A DNA stretch of 21,546 nt, taken from assembly GCA_038320555.1 (NCBI GenBank), contig JBBQEJ010000084.1, positions 1-21,546 of the forward strand, written 5' to 3'. The notes beneath the pieces were generated by a model. The model ran no database searches. It saw only the letters and a program-made list of their open reading frames with translations, and was not told where the DNA came from. The translations under genes and the position numbers were made by a program. Positions 7,427 through 14,008 of the stretch are shown in pieces. This stretch comes from JALZOC01 sp038320555 (lineage in GTDB: Bacteria; Acidobacteriota; Vicinamibacteria; Vicinamibacterales; 2-12-FULL-66-21). Every line of letters begins with the position of its first letter. Position 1 is the first letter of the stretch.

Positions 7427-7474
7427 GAAGCTCCCAGCTTCCAGCTCCGAGCTCCCACTTCCAGCTCCCACCTT
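7427..7474. repeat. Heptamer array of CCAGCTY type
   Basis: The units read GAAGCTC, CCAGCTT, CCAGCTC, CGAGCTC, CCACTT (6 bases), CCAGCTC and CCACCTT. On the minus strand the consensus is GGRAGCT, the same as the array at 8992-9026, which lies in the opposite orientation. This one starts 15 bases after the ybbP stop. The rest of 7413-7671 holds a short hairpin (CGACAC 7533-7538, CCCA loop, GTGTCG 7543-7548) and a weak TAAGAT -10-like box near 7606. A 65-codon reading frame also crosses the array. Confidence 0.8.
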
Positions 7475-7671
7475 CAGGCGCGACTTCGGCGGTACGCTCG
7501 GGAAGATCGGCGACATCATCGGCGGGGGCTCGCGACACCCCAGTGTCGGTACGTTGCCGACGAAACCTCGGGGAACCGGGCACCGGCCGGGATTGGAGCA
7601 CGTGTTAAGATGAGGTTTTGCCGGTGGTGGCAGGGACCCGTCGGGCGCTGCCGCCGGGGAGAAACGTCAGC

Positions 7672-8010
7672 ATGGACTACGCTCCGTACAAGGAAGCGCT
7701 CCTGCGCAAACGCGGAGAGATCCTGTCAGCCGGTGGCGGCGTGAAGCCATTGCCCGCGACGATAGAGGTCAACTCGCGGCAGGGCGATCTCGCCGATCAG
7801 GCCAGCGGAAACAACGAAGTACATATTCAGCTGAAGCTCAAGCAGACCGACGCCAAGATTCTTCAGGCGATCGAAGAAGCGCTGTATCGGATGGAAAAGG
7901 GCACTTACGGAATCTGCAGGGACTGTGGTGAAGAGATTGCCCCGGCGCGGCTGAACGCCATTCCGTGGACGCGCGTCTGCATTACCTGCAAGGAAAAGCA
8001 AAGCTCGTGA
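7672..8010 (+). CDS. DksA/TraR family C4 zinc finger protein
   Basis: From ATG at 7672 (GGGGAG about 11 bases upstream) the product is 112 residues. The N-terminal half is a helical coiled coil. It carries D39-x-x-D42-x-A44 (DLADQA), the acidic tip motif that in DksA reaches into the RNA polymerase secondary channel. The C-terminus holds a four-cysteine zinc finger, C82-x2-C85 and C103-x2-C106, around GEEIAPARLNAIPWTRVC. It is shorter than E. coli DksA (151) but longer than TraR. Keeping the D-x-x-D-x-A motif suggests real RNA polymerase regulation in stringent or stress control rather than a merely structural relative. The frame is open a further 18 codons upstream with a TTG at 7618, but that has no ribosome site. 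It overlaps the next gene by 4 bases (GTGA). Confidence 0.88.
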   Translation: MDYAPYKEALLRKRGEILSAGGGVKPLPATIEVNSRQGDLADQASGNNEVHIQLKLKQTDAKILQAIEEALYRMEKGTYGICRDCGEEIAPARLNAIPWTRVCITCKEKQSS

Positions 8011-8498
8011 CCGCAACCGAACTACTCGCGCTGCTGCGCGAATTCTATCGGGACAAGCTGGCCCTTGCGCAACGGCATGTGGCCGTAGCGAGACACGTCC
8101 CTCACTACGATTTCAACAACACCTACCAGTACGTGATCGCGCGTGAGGACGTGCAGCTCAACTGGCTGCGCGATGCGATCACCGATATGGGCGGCACGCT
8201 CGAGGACGTACCGGAGCCAGAGATCCCCACGTCCGGCAAGGCGGACGATGTGCAGTCGCAGCTGATTCGCGAGGATCGGGATGGGGCGCAGCAATTCGTC
8301 GGGAAGTGGCGCCCGCGCGTCGAGGCCATGCCCAACGCGAGGCACCGGAGCCTGCTGCGAGTGATCCTGGGAGAGGCGCTCGAGCACAAACGGTTCTTCG
8401 AGCAGGCGATTGCCGGGCGCACCGATCTTCTCGGGCGGCGAGCCGACGGCGCCGGTACCGGCGGTGGCGTCCTCCCCGTCAGGTGGATCGAGCGCTGA
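8007..8498 (+). CDS. Ferritin/rubrerythrin-like four-helix protein, function unknown
   Basis: From GTG at 8007, overlapping the DksA-like stop by 4 bases, the product is 163 residues. Four amphipathic helices can be outlined: about 4-31, 37-62, 81-108 and 111-136. Helix 2 has A45-R-E47 followed by L51-N-W-L and helix 4 has GEALEHKRFFEQAI with E123, E126 and H127. This resembles the E-x-x-H signatures of ferritin-like diiron proteins, but the helix-2 histidine is replaced by N52 and the other ligands are not certain. It may therefore bind metal weakly or not at all. There is no signal peptide. The tail (140-163) is Gly/Arg-rich. Tight coupling to a DksA homologue hints at a stress-related role, which is inference. 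Confidence 0.65.
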   Translation: MTATELLALLREFYRDKLALAQRHVAVARHVPHYDFNNTYQYVIAREDVQLNWLRDAITDMGGTLEDVPEPEIPTSGKADDVQSQLIREDRDGAQQFVGKWRPRVEAMPNARHRSLLRVILGEALEHKRFFEQAIAGRTDLLGRRADGAGTGGGVLPVRWIER

Positions 8499-8505
8499 CG
8501 CGGAA

Positions 8506-8979
8506 TTGCCCACCGTTGCCATTGCCCTTGGCGCCAACCTGGGGAACCGCCGCGCGGCCTTCGCCTTCGCCGTCGAACGGCTGTCGCGCCTCGTGTCAGA
8601 TTTCGTCGTGTCAGACTTCATCGAGACCGAGCCTGAAGGGGAGGGGCTTCAGGATCAACCGCCTTATCTGAATGCCGTGGGGATCGGCGAAACCTCGCTG
8701 ACCCCGCGAGAGCTCCTCGACGCACTCCTCGCCATCGAGCAGGCCTACGGCCGTGAGCGGCCGTTTCCCTGGGCCGCCCGCACCCTCGACCTCGATTTGA
8801 TTCTTCTTGGGGATACCCGGGAGGATTCACCCGGCCTTCAGGTTCCCCATCCCCGTTTCCGTGAACGTTTCTTTGTCCTCGGTCCGCTCGCCGAAATCGC
8901 GCCCGACCTGATCGATCCGATCACGGGATTGAAGGTGTCGGAGCTGCTCAGGAATTTATTGAGAGACGAGGGGCGGTAA
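8506..8979 (+). CDS. folK: 2-amino-4-hydroxy-6-hydroxymethyldihydropteridine diphosphokinase (HPPK)
   Basis: FolK moves pyrophosphate from ATP to the pterin in folate synthesis. From TTG at 8506 the product is 157 residues, matching the family length (about 160). The motifs are in order: ALGANLGNR (7-15), ETEP (40-43), DQPPYLNAV (50-58), the signature RPFPWAARTLDLDLIL (85-100) with the acidic pair binding Mg-ATP, and VPHPRFRERFFVLGPLAEIAP (113-133). The reading frame is open further upstream (GTG 8464, TTG 8410) inside the previous gene. The family start MPxVAIALGxNLG favours 8506, although the ribosome site there is weak. It begins 7 bases after the ferritin-like gene stop and is probably in one operon with it. 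Confidence 0.92.
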   Translation: MPTVAIALGANLGNRRAAFAFAVERLSRLVSDFVVSDFIETEPEGEGLQDQPPYLNAVGIGETSLTPRELLDALLAIEQAYGRERPFPWAARTLDLDLILLGDTREDSPGLQVPHPRFRERFFVLGPLAEIAPDLIDPITGLKVSELLRNLLRDEGR

Positions 8980-8991
8980 GAGGGAAAAGAG

Positions 8992-9026
8992 AAAAGCTGG
9001 AAGCCGGAAACTGGAAACTGGAAACT
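8992..9026. repeat. Heptamer array of GGAARCT type
   Basis: The units are AAAAGCT, GGAAGCC, GGAAACT, GGAAACT and GGAAACT. The array starts 12 bases after the folK stop and is followed directly by the terminator shared with the convergent gene. The unit matches the reverse complement of the array at 7427-7474. Confidence 0.85.
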
Positions 9027-9032
9027 AAGAAG

Positions 9033-9062
9033 AGGGCCGGCGAGCGTCAGCTCCCCGGCCCT
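9033..9062 (-). terminator. Strong GC-rich terminator between folK and the secreted protein gene
   Basis: AGGGCCGG (9033-9040) pairs with CCGGCCCT (9055-9062), and an inner stem GAGC/GCTC (9042-9045, 9050-9053) closes a GTCA loop; only one C/C mismatch breaks the stem. In the minus direction it is followed by a T-rich tail (TCTTCTTAGTTTCC) and lies 12 bases after the stop at 9075. It therefore suits the minus-strand gene best and may also stop folK transcripts. Confidence 0.75.
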
Positions 9063-9074
9063 TGAGTGTTGCGA

Positions 9075-9599
9075 CTACGTCGTCTTCTTGTAGACGCGCT
9101 TCGCCGGGCCTCGGCCGCCCGTGCTCTCGATTGTCAGGACGGGACCCGCGATCGACCAGGTCTCGGTCGTTTCGACCATCTGGCCGCCCATATCCCGCTT
9201 GGTGGTGACGATGAGCTTACCGCCGTCAAGTTTGGCGACCGACACGGTCTCCATCGGCCCGCCACGGCCCATCATCGTGTTCTTGCTCTCGGTCCCGTCG
9301 AGCTTGTAGGTCGTGACGACCTTGTTCTCGCCCATCGTGCGTTCGATGGTGAGTGCGTCCGCGGTCTGCTTCACGGTTGCCGGGCCGTTGCCCAAGCTGC
9401 CACCGCCGCCACGACCACCACCACCACCCCCACCGCCCGGCGCCCCGGCCGGCGGTGCTCCGGCCGGCGGCGCCGCCATGCCGCTCGCGGCATCGTCGAG
9501 CGTCCAGGTGCCCGAGAAGTCCGGCTTCGCCTGGGCGAATGCCACTGCTGCCACCGCGAAAACCGCGGCGGCGATGATTCCGACTCGTGCCCGCTTCAT
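9075..9599 (-). CDS. Secreted FSGTWTL-type protein with Gly-rich loop, function unknown
   Basis: From ATG at 9599, with AAGGAG 7 bases upstream, the product is 174 residues. A signal peptide (1-22, ending AFAQA) is followed at once by KPDFSGTWTLD, a motif common to small secreted beta-rich, lipocalin-like proteins of Acidobacteria-type genomes (from memory of that group). A Pro/Ala/Gly stretch (42-70, including eight Gly in a row) interrupts the fold. It then alternates short strands (TVKQTADALTIERTMG, VVTTYKLDGTES, KLIVTTKRDMGG) consistent with a small beta barrel, with no catalytic motif. It lies 70 bases after the MacB-type permease gene and could be read from that operon, but it has its own ribosome site and terminator. 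The function is unknown. Confidence 0.75.
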   Translation of the reverse strand: MKRARVGIIAAAVFAVAAVAFAQAKPDFSGTWTLDDAASGMAAPPAGAPPAGAPGGGGGGGGRGGGGSLGNGPATVKQTADALTIERTMGENKVVTTYKLDGTESKNTMMGRGGPMETVSVAKLDGGKLIVTTKRDMGGQMVETTETWSIAGPVLTIESTGGRGPAKRVYKKTT

Positions 9600-9664
9600 G
9601 CGTTGCTCCTTCGTGAAATGATGAACGTAACTACCCGCTGACGCGCCTTGCTCCGACTGTCCGG

Positions 9665-9697
9665 CCCGATCATTCGAACCGAAGCGCTTCGATCGGG
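9665..9697. terminator. Inverted repeat spanning the MacB permease stop
   Basis: CCCGATC (9665-9671) and GATCGGG (9691-9697) are perfect inverted copies, with the palindrome GAAGCGCTTC between them. The permease stop is at 9670-9672. No T run follows; a weak terminator or 3' stabiliser is possible. Confidence 0.3.
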
Positions 9698-10884
9698 TCA
9701 AGCCCGGCCGCTTTCTTGGCCGGATAAAACCCGAAAAATACTCCCGTCCCCGCCGCGAACCCGAATGCCATGCCGATCGCGTTCGCGGGAATCGAGGTGG
9801 GCCACTGCAGGAACTTCTCCGCCGCGGCGGAGAGCCCATATCCCATCCCGATGCCCAGCAGCCCGCCGAAGAGGCTGAGCACGACCGCTTCGACGAGGAA
9901 CTGCATGAGCACGTCCTTGCCGCGCGCGCCGATCGCCATGCGCAAGCCTATCTCTCGCGTCCGCTCGGTCACCGAGACCAGCATGATGTTCATGATGCCG
10001 ATGCCACCGACGAGCAGCGAGACGCCGGCGATCGCTGCCAGCAGCGTCGTCATCGTCTTGGTCGTCTCGGTGCGGACGCTCGCCATTTCTTCCTGCGTAC
10101 GGACCATGAAGTCGTCGGGGTCGCTGCCCATCAGCTTGTGCCGCGCGCGCAACGTCTCGGTGATCGCCGCCGACACGGGAGCGGTCTCGGGGTTGGTGGC
10201 CGACACGGTAATGTTGTTGATGTGCTGAATCCCCTGGAGCTTCTTCTGGACGGTCGTGTACGGCGCGTACACCGCGTCGTCCTGGTCCTGCCCGAAGCCG
10301 GTGGATCCCTTCGGCGCCAGTACGCCGAGGACCTTGAACGGCTGGTTCTTGACACGGATGATTTGTCCGGTCGGGTCTGCGTCAGGGCCAAAGAGGTTGT
10401 CCGACACAGTCTGACCGAGGACGGCCACCTTCGCCGCCGCCGCGACGTCCTGCTGCGTGAAGAAGCTGCCGAATTTCATCGGCCAGTTCCGAATCAGCGG
10501 CAGCTCGACGTCCGTGCCTTGAATCTGGCTCGACCAGTTCTGATTGCCGGCGATGAGCTGCGCGCGCGAGTTGACCCCGGCCGCCAGATACTGCACGCCT
10601 TCCACGCTGCGAAGCGCCGTCGCGTCGTCCACGGTGAGGGTCGTGGACATGCCGCCCCCCTGGCGGACGCCGCCCTGCGTGAAGTTGCCTGCCATCACCG
10701 TGATCATGTTGGTTCCTGCGGCCTTGACCTGCGCCTCGATTGTGCTCTGGGCCCCCTTGCCGAGCGCAACCATCGTGATGACTGCGCCGACGCCGATGAT
10801 CATGCCCAGCATCGTGAGCATCGTGCGCATCTTGTTGCGATTGAGCGCCTTGATCGCGATCAGCAACGTCATGAATATCGACAT
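9670..10884 (-). CDS. MacB-type ABC transporter permease (FtsX family)
   Basis: A protein of 404 residues with four membrane segments (about 22-42, 280-304, 330-352, 366-388) and one large periplasmic domain between the first and second, the classic MacB topology. The signature region GGIGIMNIMLVSVTERTREIGLRMAIGARG (293-322) is well kept, and the C-terminus PIEALRFE is typical. Start ATG at 10884 has AGGAG closely upstream. Unlike E. coli MacB, where ATPase and permease are fused, they are separate here; the ATPase gene ends 8 bases before. MacB pumps use ATP in the cytoplasm to drive substrates from the periplasm through a MacA-type adaptor and TolC. Substrate unknown: macrolides, peptides, lipids and siderophores are all known in the family. 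Confidence 0.93.
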   Translation of the reverse strand: MSIFMTLLIAIKALNRNKMRTMLTMLGMIIGVGAVITMVALGKGAQSTIEAQVKAAGTNMITVMAGNFTQGGVRQGGGMSTTLTVDDATALRSVEGVQYLAAGVNSRAQLIAGNQNWSSQIQGTDVELPLIRNWPMKFGSFFTQQDVAAAAKVAVLGQTVSDNLFGPDADPTGQIIRVKNQPFKVLGVLAPKGSTGFGQDQDDAVYAPYTTVQKKLQGIQHINNITVSATNPETAPVSAAITETLRARHKLMGSDPDDFMVRTQEEMASVRTETTKTMTTLLAAIAGVSLLVGGIGIMNIMLVSVTERTREIGLRMAIGARGKDVLMQFLVEAVVLSLFGGLLGIGMGYGLSAAAEKFLQWPTSIPANAIGMAFGFAAGTGVFFGFYPAKKAAGLDPIEALRFE

Positions 10885-10892
10885 TTGCTCTC

Positions 10893-11699
10893 CTAAACCA
10901 CGCCGCCCATGTGTTCGGCGGAGACTTCGTCGGCGGCCACGTGTGGGACTTCGGGCTCAGGCGGAGGCAGCGCTGCGAGCTCCTGCGCGGCGTCGCGCCG
11001 GTTTGCGATCTTCTGATCGATCTGGATCTTGCCGTCGCGGAACCGCACGAGTCGAGTGCCGTACTCGGCGATGTCCATTTCGTGCGTGATGAGGAGCACC
11101 GTGATGCCGCGCTGCACATTCAATCGCTGAAAGATGTCCATCACTTCGATCGACGTCCGTGTATCGAGGTTTCCCGTCGGCTCGTCGGCCAGCAGGATTG
11201 TCGGCTGCGTGACGAGCGCGCGCGCGATCGCGACGCGCTGCTGCTGGCCGCCTGACAACTGATTCGGGAAGTGGTGGAACCGATCGCCGAGCCCCACGGC
11301 CGCCAGCGCGTCCATTGCCCGCTTGTGGCGCTCAGCGGTCTTCAGCTTCTCCGCGCCGTTGTAGAGCATCGGCAGCTCGACGTTGTCGAGCGCTGTGGTG
11401 CGCGAGAGCAGGTTGAATCCCTGGAACACGAAGCCGATTTTTCGATTCCGGATGATCGCGAGCTCGTCCTTCGACATCCGGGAGACGTCCTTCCCATCCA
11501 GAATATACGTGCCGCTGGTGGGGCGATCCAGGCACCCGAGGATGTGCATCAGGGTTGACTTGCCGGATCCCGAGGGACCCGTGACCGCAACGAACTCCCC
11601 GGGCTCAACGTCAAGGTTCGCGCCGCGAAGAGCGCGCACGGTGACTTCGCCGACATGGTACGTCTTAACGAGGTCGCGGATCGAAATAACAGCTGCCAT
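10893..11699 (-). CDS. MacB-type ABC transporter ATP-binding protein
   Basis: A protein of 268 residues. Walker A GPSGSGKST (41-49), Q-loop Q93 in FVFQGFNLLSR, signature LSGGQQQR (148-155), Walker B ILLADEP (168-174) and H-loop H206 in ITHEMD are all present. The GFNLL and AIARALVTQP segments are typical of the MacB/LolD branch. A tail of about 38 residues (231-268), rich in Ala/Glu/Pro, extends beyond the fold. Start ATG at 11699 has no clear ribosome site; an 82-base gap with a strong hairpin separates it from the adaptor gene upstream, so expression relative to the adaptor may be tuned there. Partner of the permease that follows. Confidence 0.93.
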   Translation of the reverse strand: MAAVISIRDLVKTYHVGEVTVRALRGANLDVEPGEFVAVTGPSGSGKSTLMHILGCLDRPTSGTYILDGKDVSRMSKDELAIIRNRKIGFVFQGFNLLSRTTALDNVELPMLYNGAEKLKTAERHKRAMDALAAVGLGDRFHHFPNQLSGGQQQRVAIARALVTQPTILLADEPTGNLDTRTSIEVMDIFQRLNVQRGITVLLITHEMDIAEYGTRLVRFRDGKIQIDQKIANRRDAAQELAALPPPEPEVPHVAADEVSAEHMGGVV

Positions 11700-11740
11700 T
11701 GGATGAATTCGTGTCGGTCAGCGCGCTCATTATTGGGACG

Positions 11741-11772
11741 TCGGACAATCGGATTCCGGTCCGATCGTCCGA
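11741..11772. terminator. Hairpin between the adaptor and ATPase genes
   Basis: The arms 11741-11753 and 11760-11772 pair over 13 positions with a single mismatch, around the 6-base loop TTCCGG. It starts 10 bases after the adaptor stop on the minus strand. Without a T run it may be an attenuator or an RNA-processing site within the operon rather than a full stop. Confidence 0.5.
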
Positions 11773-11781
11773 TCCGATTCG

Positions 11782-13746
11782 TTATCGCCCGCCTCGACCG
11801 CCTCCGCCACCTCCACCGCCGGGGCCTCCTGGGCCGCCGGGGCGTCCGCGCTGCGGACCCATCAGCGGGTTATTGGCGTTTCCGCCGGCCGGGGTCGTCG
11901 GCTGCTCGAGGATGACGTTGGTCACGGCCTCTGCTCCCTCGTGTACTTCCGGCGGCGCCTCGATGATTTCGATGTTCGTACCGTCGGTCACGCCGAGGCG
12001 CAGTCGAACCTGCTTGATCAGCTTGTTTTCCCACAGCCAGGCGCTCCCGCGGCTCTCAACTGTCGGCAGCGGGCCAAACAGCGAATCGATAGTTGTCGCG
12101 GTTCCCGACATCGACGGAGTGCTGGCGACACGCCCCATCGGAGATGTACGACTGCCGCCCTGAGCGTTGGCGTTCTGTCGGTTGGTGCTCCCAGGCTGTG
12201 CGCTGCCGGGCCCGCCGCGGCCGCCCTGAGCCTGTCCGCCGCCCGGTCCCTGTGCCGCGGCACCGCCGCGATCGCCACCCTGGCCGCCGCCGAAGCCGCC
12301 GCGTCCGCCACCCTGTGCGGCGCGCTGCGCCATTCGTTCCTGGAATGCCGCGCGCTCTTCCGGCGTCATCGCCGCCATTCGCTCTTCCATCCGCTTGCGA
12401 CGCTCTTCGGGCGTCATGTTCGGATCGAATCCGCCGAGTCCGGCCCCGCCAGACCCGCCCCGGCCGCCGCCAGCGTCTGCGGCATTACCTGCGCCGGGAG
12501 TTCCAGGGCCAGGGGTTGCCATTCGGTCGCCGCCACCGCGGCTCTCTGCTGCAGAGCCCTGACGCTGCCGCTGTCCTTGAGGAGCTGCGCCAGCCTGCGG
12601 CGCGGCAACCGTCGCCGACGATGTGGGGGGCGCTGCGGGCGGATTCGCGGCCGGGGTTGTTGCAGGCGCACCCGTTGCCGGCTGACCACTCCCAGGCGCA
12701 CCGTTGCCGGGGCCTCCGTTACGTGCGTTGCGGCCGCCGAATCCTCCGCGGCCGAAATCGGGAGGTGGCGCTTGTTTGAGCGCTGCGAAGATCTCCGCGG
12801 TCGGCCGAAAGCGTGTTGCCGCCGTCGGGACACGGAGCACGTTCGTCTTGCGCGCGATCTCGATAATGACGTTCGCCGTCATGCCCGGCTTCAGCTTCAA
12901 TTGCGCGTTCGGCACGTTGATGACGGTTTGATACGTCACGACGTTCTGCACGGTCGTCGGCTGCAGGCGCACCTGCTGGACCGTTCCGGTGAATTGTTCG
13001 GTCGGGAACGCGTCGACCCTGAACGTGACGGTCTGGCCCGGACGCATGCGGCCCACGTCCGCTTCGTCGATGTTCGCGTTGACCTGCATCTTCGTCAGGT
13101 CGGCCGCGAGGATATACAGTGTCGGCGCCGACATCCCTGCGTTCACCGTCTGGCCGGGTTCTACGGAACGCTGAATGACGATGCCGTCGATGGGGGCCGT
13201 GATGACGGTGTGCTCGCGGTTGACCTCGGCGGTGTGGAGCTGCGACTTCGCCTGAACCAGGGCCGCTTCGGACGAACGTATCTGCGCTTCGGCAGACCGC
13301 ACGTTCACGTCCGCCGTCTCGAGTTCGGTTCGTGGCAGCAGGTTCTTATCGAAGAGCGCCTTCGCGCGGTCGAGCTTCTGCTTTGCGTCCGAGAGCGCGA
13401 CCTTCAGGCGTTCCAGATCCGCTTCCGATCGCGTAACGTTCGCGCGTTGCTGCTCGATCTGCGTGTCGAGAATCGTCGGGTCGAGCCGTGCGATCACCTG
13501 CCCCTTTTTCACGATCGAGTTGAAGTCGGCGTAGAGCTCCTGCACAATGCCGCCGACCTGCGTGCCGACCTGCACGGTCGTGACGGCCTCGAGCGTACCG
13601 GTCGCCTGCACGGAATCGACGACATCGCCGCGCGTGATCTGCGCGGTCCGAACCTCGGGCTCTTTGGTGGTCTTGCGCATGTAATACGCGCCACCGGCGC
13701 CACCGACAACGGCAAGCAGGATGATGATCGTGATGAGTTTTTTCAT
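11782..13746 (-). CDS. MacA/HlyD-type efflux membrane fusion protein with very long low-complexity insert
   Basis: A protein of 654 residues, against about 370-400 for ordinary MacA. A membrane anchor (about 4-22) is followed by beta-barrel and lipoyl halves (GTQVGGIVQELY at 61-72, then ITAPIDGIVIQRSVEPGQTV at 182-201). A coiled-coil hairpin lies between (about 94-178), then a membrane-proximal domain to about 325. Residues 326-550 are an inserted Gly/Ala/Pro/Gln-rich segment. Inside it is a charged helical island (444-477) with two copies of MTPEER. A short folded-looking segment follows (552-615, containing WLWENKLIKQVRLRLGVTDG and IEIIEAPP), and the end is a Gly run. The adaptor should bridge MacB and the TolC-like channel. 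ATG at 13746 overlaps the stop of the RND remnant by 4 bases. Confidence 0.88.
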   Translation of the reverse strand: MKKLITIIILLAVVGGAGGAYYMRKTTKEPEVRTAQITRGDVVDSVQATGTLEAVTTVQVGTQVGGIVQELYADFNSIVKKGQVIARLDPTILDTQIEQQRANVTRSEADLERLKVALSDAKQKLDRAKALFDKNLLPRTELETADVNVRSAEAQIRSSEAALVQAKSQLHTAEVNREHTVITAPIDGIVIQRSVEPGQTVNAGMSAPTLYILAADLTKMQVNANIDEADVGRMRPGQTVTFRVDAFPTEQFTGTVQQVRLQPTTVQNVVTYQTVINVPNAQLKLKPGMTANVIIEIARKTNVLRVPTAATRFRPTAEIFAALKQAPPPDFGRGGFGGRNARNGGPGNGAPGSGQPATGAPATTPAANPPAAPPTSSATVAAPQAGAAPQGQRQRQGSAAESRGGGDRMATPGPGTPGAGNAADAGGGRGGSGGAGLGGFDPNMTPEERRKRMEERMAAMTPEERAAFQERMAQRAAQGGGRGGFGGGQGGDRGGAAAQGPGGGQAQGGRGGPGSAQPGSTNRQNANAQGGSRTSPMGRVASTPSMSGTATTIDSLFGPLPTVESRGSAWLWENKLIKQVRLRLGVTDGTNIEIIEAPPEVHEGAEAVTNVILEQPTTPAGGNANNPLMGPQRGRPGGPGGPGGGGGGGGRGGR

Positions 13747-13979
13747 GTGTGCGTCTGGACGCTACGAGTGCTGGGCAGCCCCGAGCGCAGTCCTTTCCAG
13801 CCTTCTTCAAAGATCGTGTACACGGTTGGCACGAATACCAGCGTGATGAGCGAGGACGCGGCGAGTCCGCCGATGACCATGCGCGCGCGCGGCGCCTGCA
13901 GCTCGGCGCCTTCTCCATTCCCAAGCGACATCGGCACCAGACCGACGGCAACGATGACGACGAGAACAGTCTTGCGCAT
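13743..13979 (-). pseudogene. C-terminal remnant of an RND (HAE/AcrB-type) efflux pump, still an open frame
   Basis: Seventy-eight residues with two hydrophobic segments (about 4-19 and 35-56). The sequence VGLVPMSLG (12-20), GEGAELQAP (22-30), then MVIGGLAASSLITLVFVPTVYTIFE (34-58), matches the last two membrane helices of RND pumps. In those, a pattern like G-L-x-P-x-A-L-G, G-E-G-A-E-x-Q-A-P, V-I-G-G-L and F-V-P-x-x-Y-T closes a protein of over 1000 residues. Everything before that is missing, so it cannot pump. The frame is intact: ATG at 13979 has GGAG about 4-8 bases upstream, and the TGA overlaps the adaptor ATG (ATGA). It sits between the TolC-like gene and the adaptor gene, exactly where an RND gene would stand in a TolC-RND-adaptor operon. 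It may survive as a translational coupler or a small membrane protein. Confidence 0.8.
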
Positions 13980-14008
13980 AGTCTCCGTATTGAGGTCTCT
14001 CCGAAACA

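Noticed and set aside
8594..8623. Apparent 15-base tandem duplication (VSDFV, VSDFI) in folK
   Set aside because: The residues align with the normal HPPK strand before ETEP and do not lengthen the protein, so a true duplication is not needed.
9600..9839. Upstream extension of the secreted FSGTWTL protein to 254 residues
   Set aside because: It would overlap the MacB permease gene in another frame; the ATG at 9599 has AAGGAG at ideal spacing and begins a proper signal peptide.
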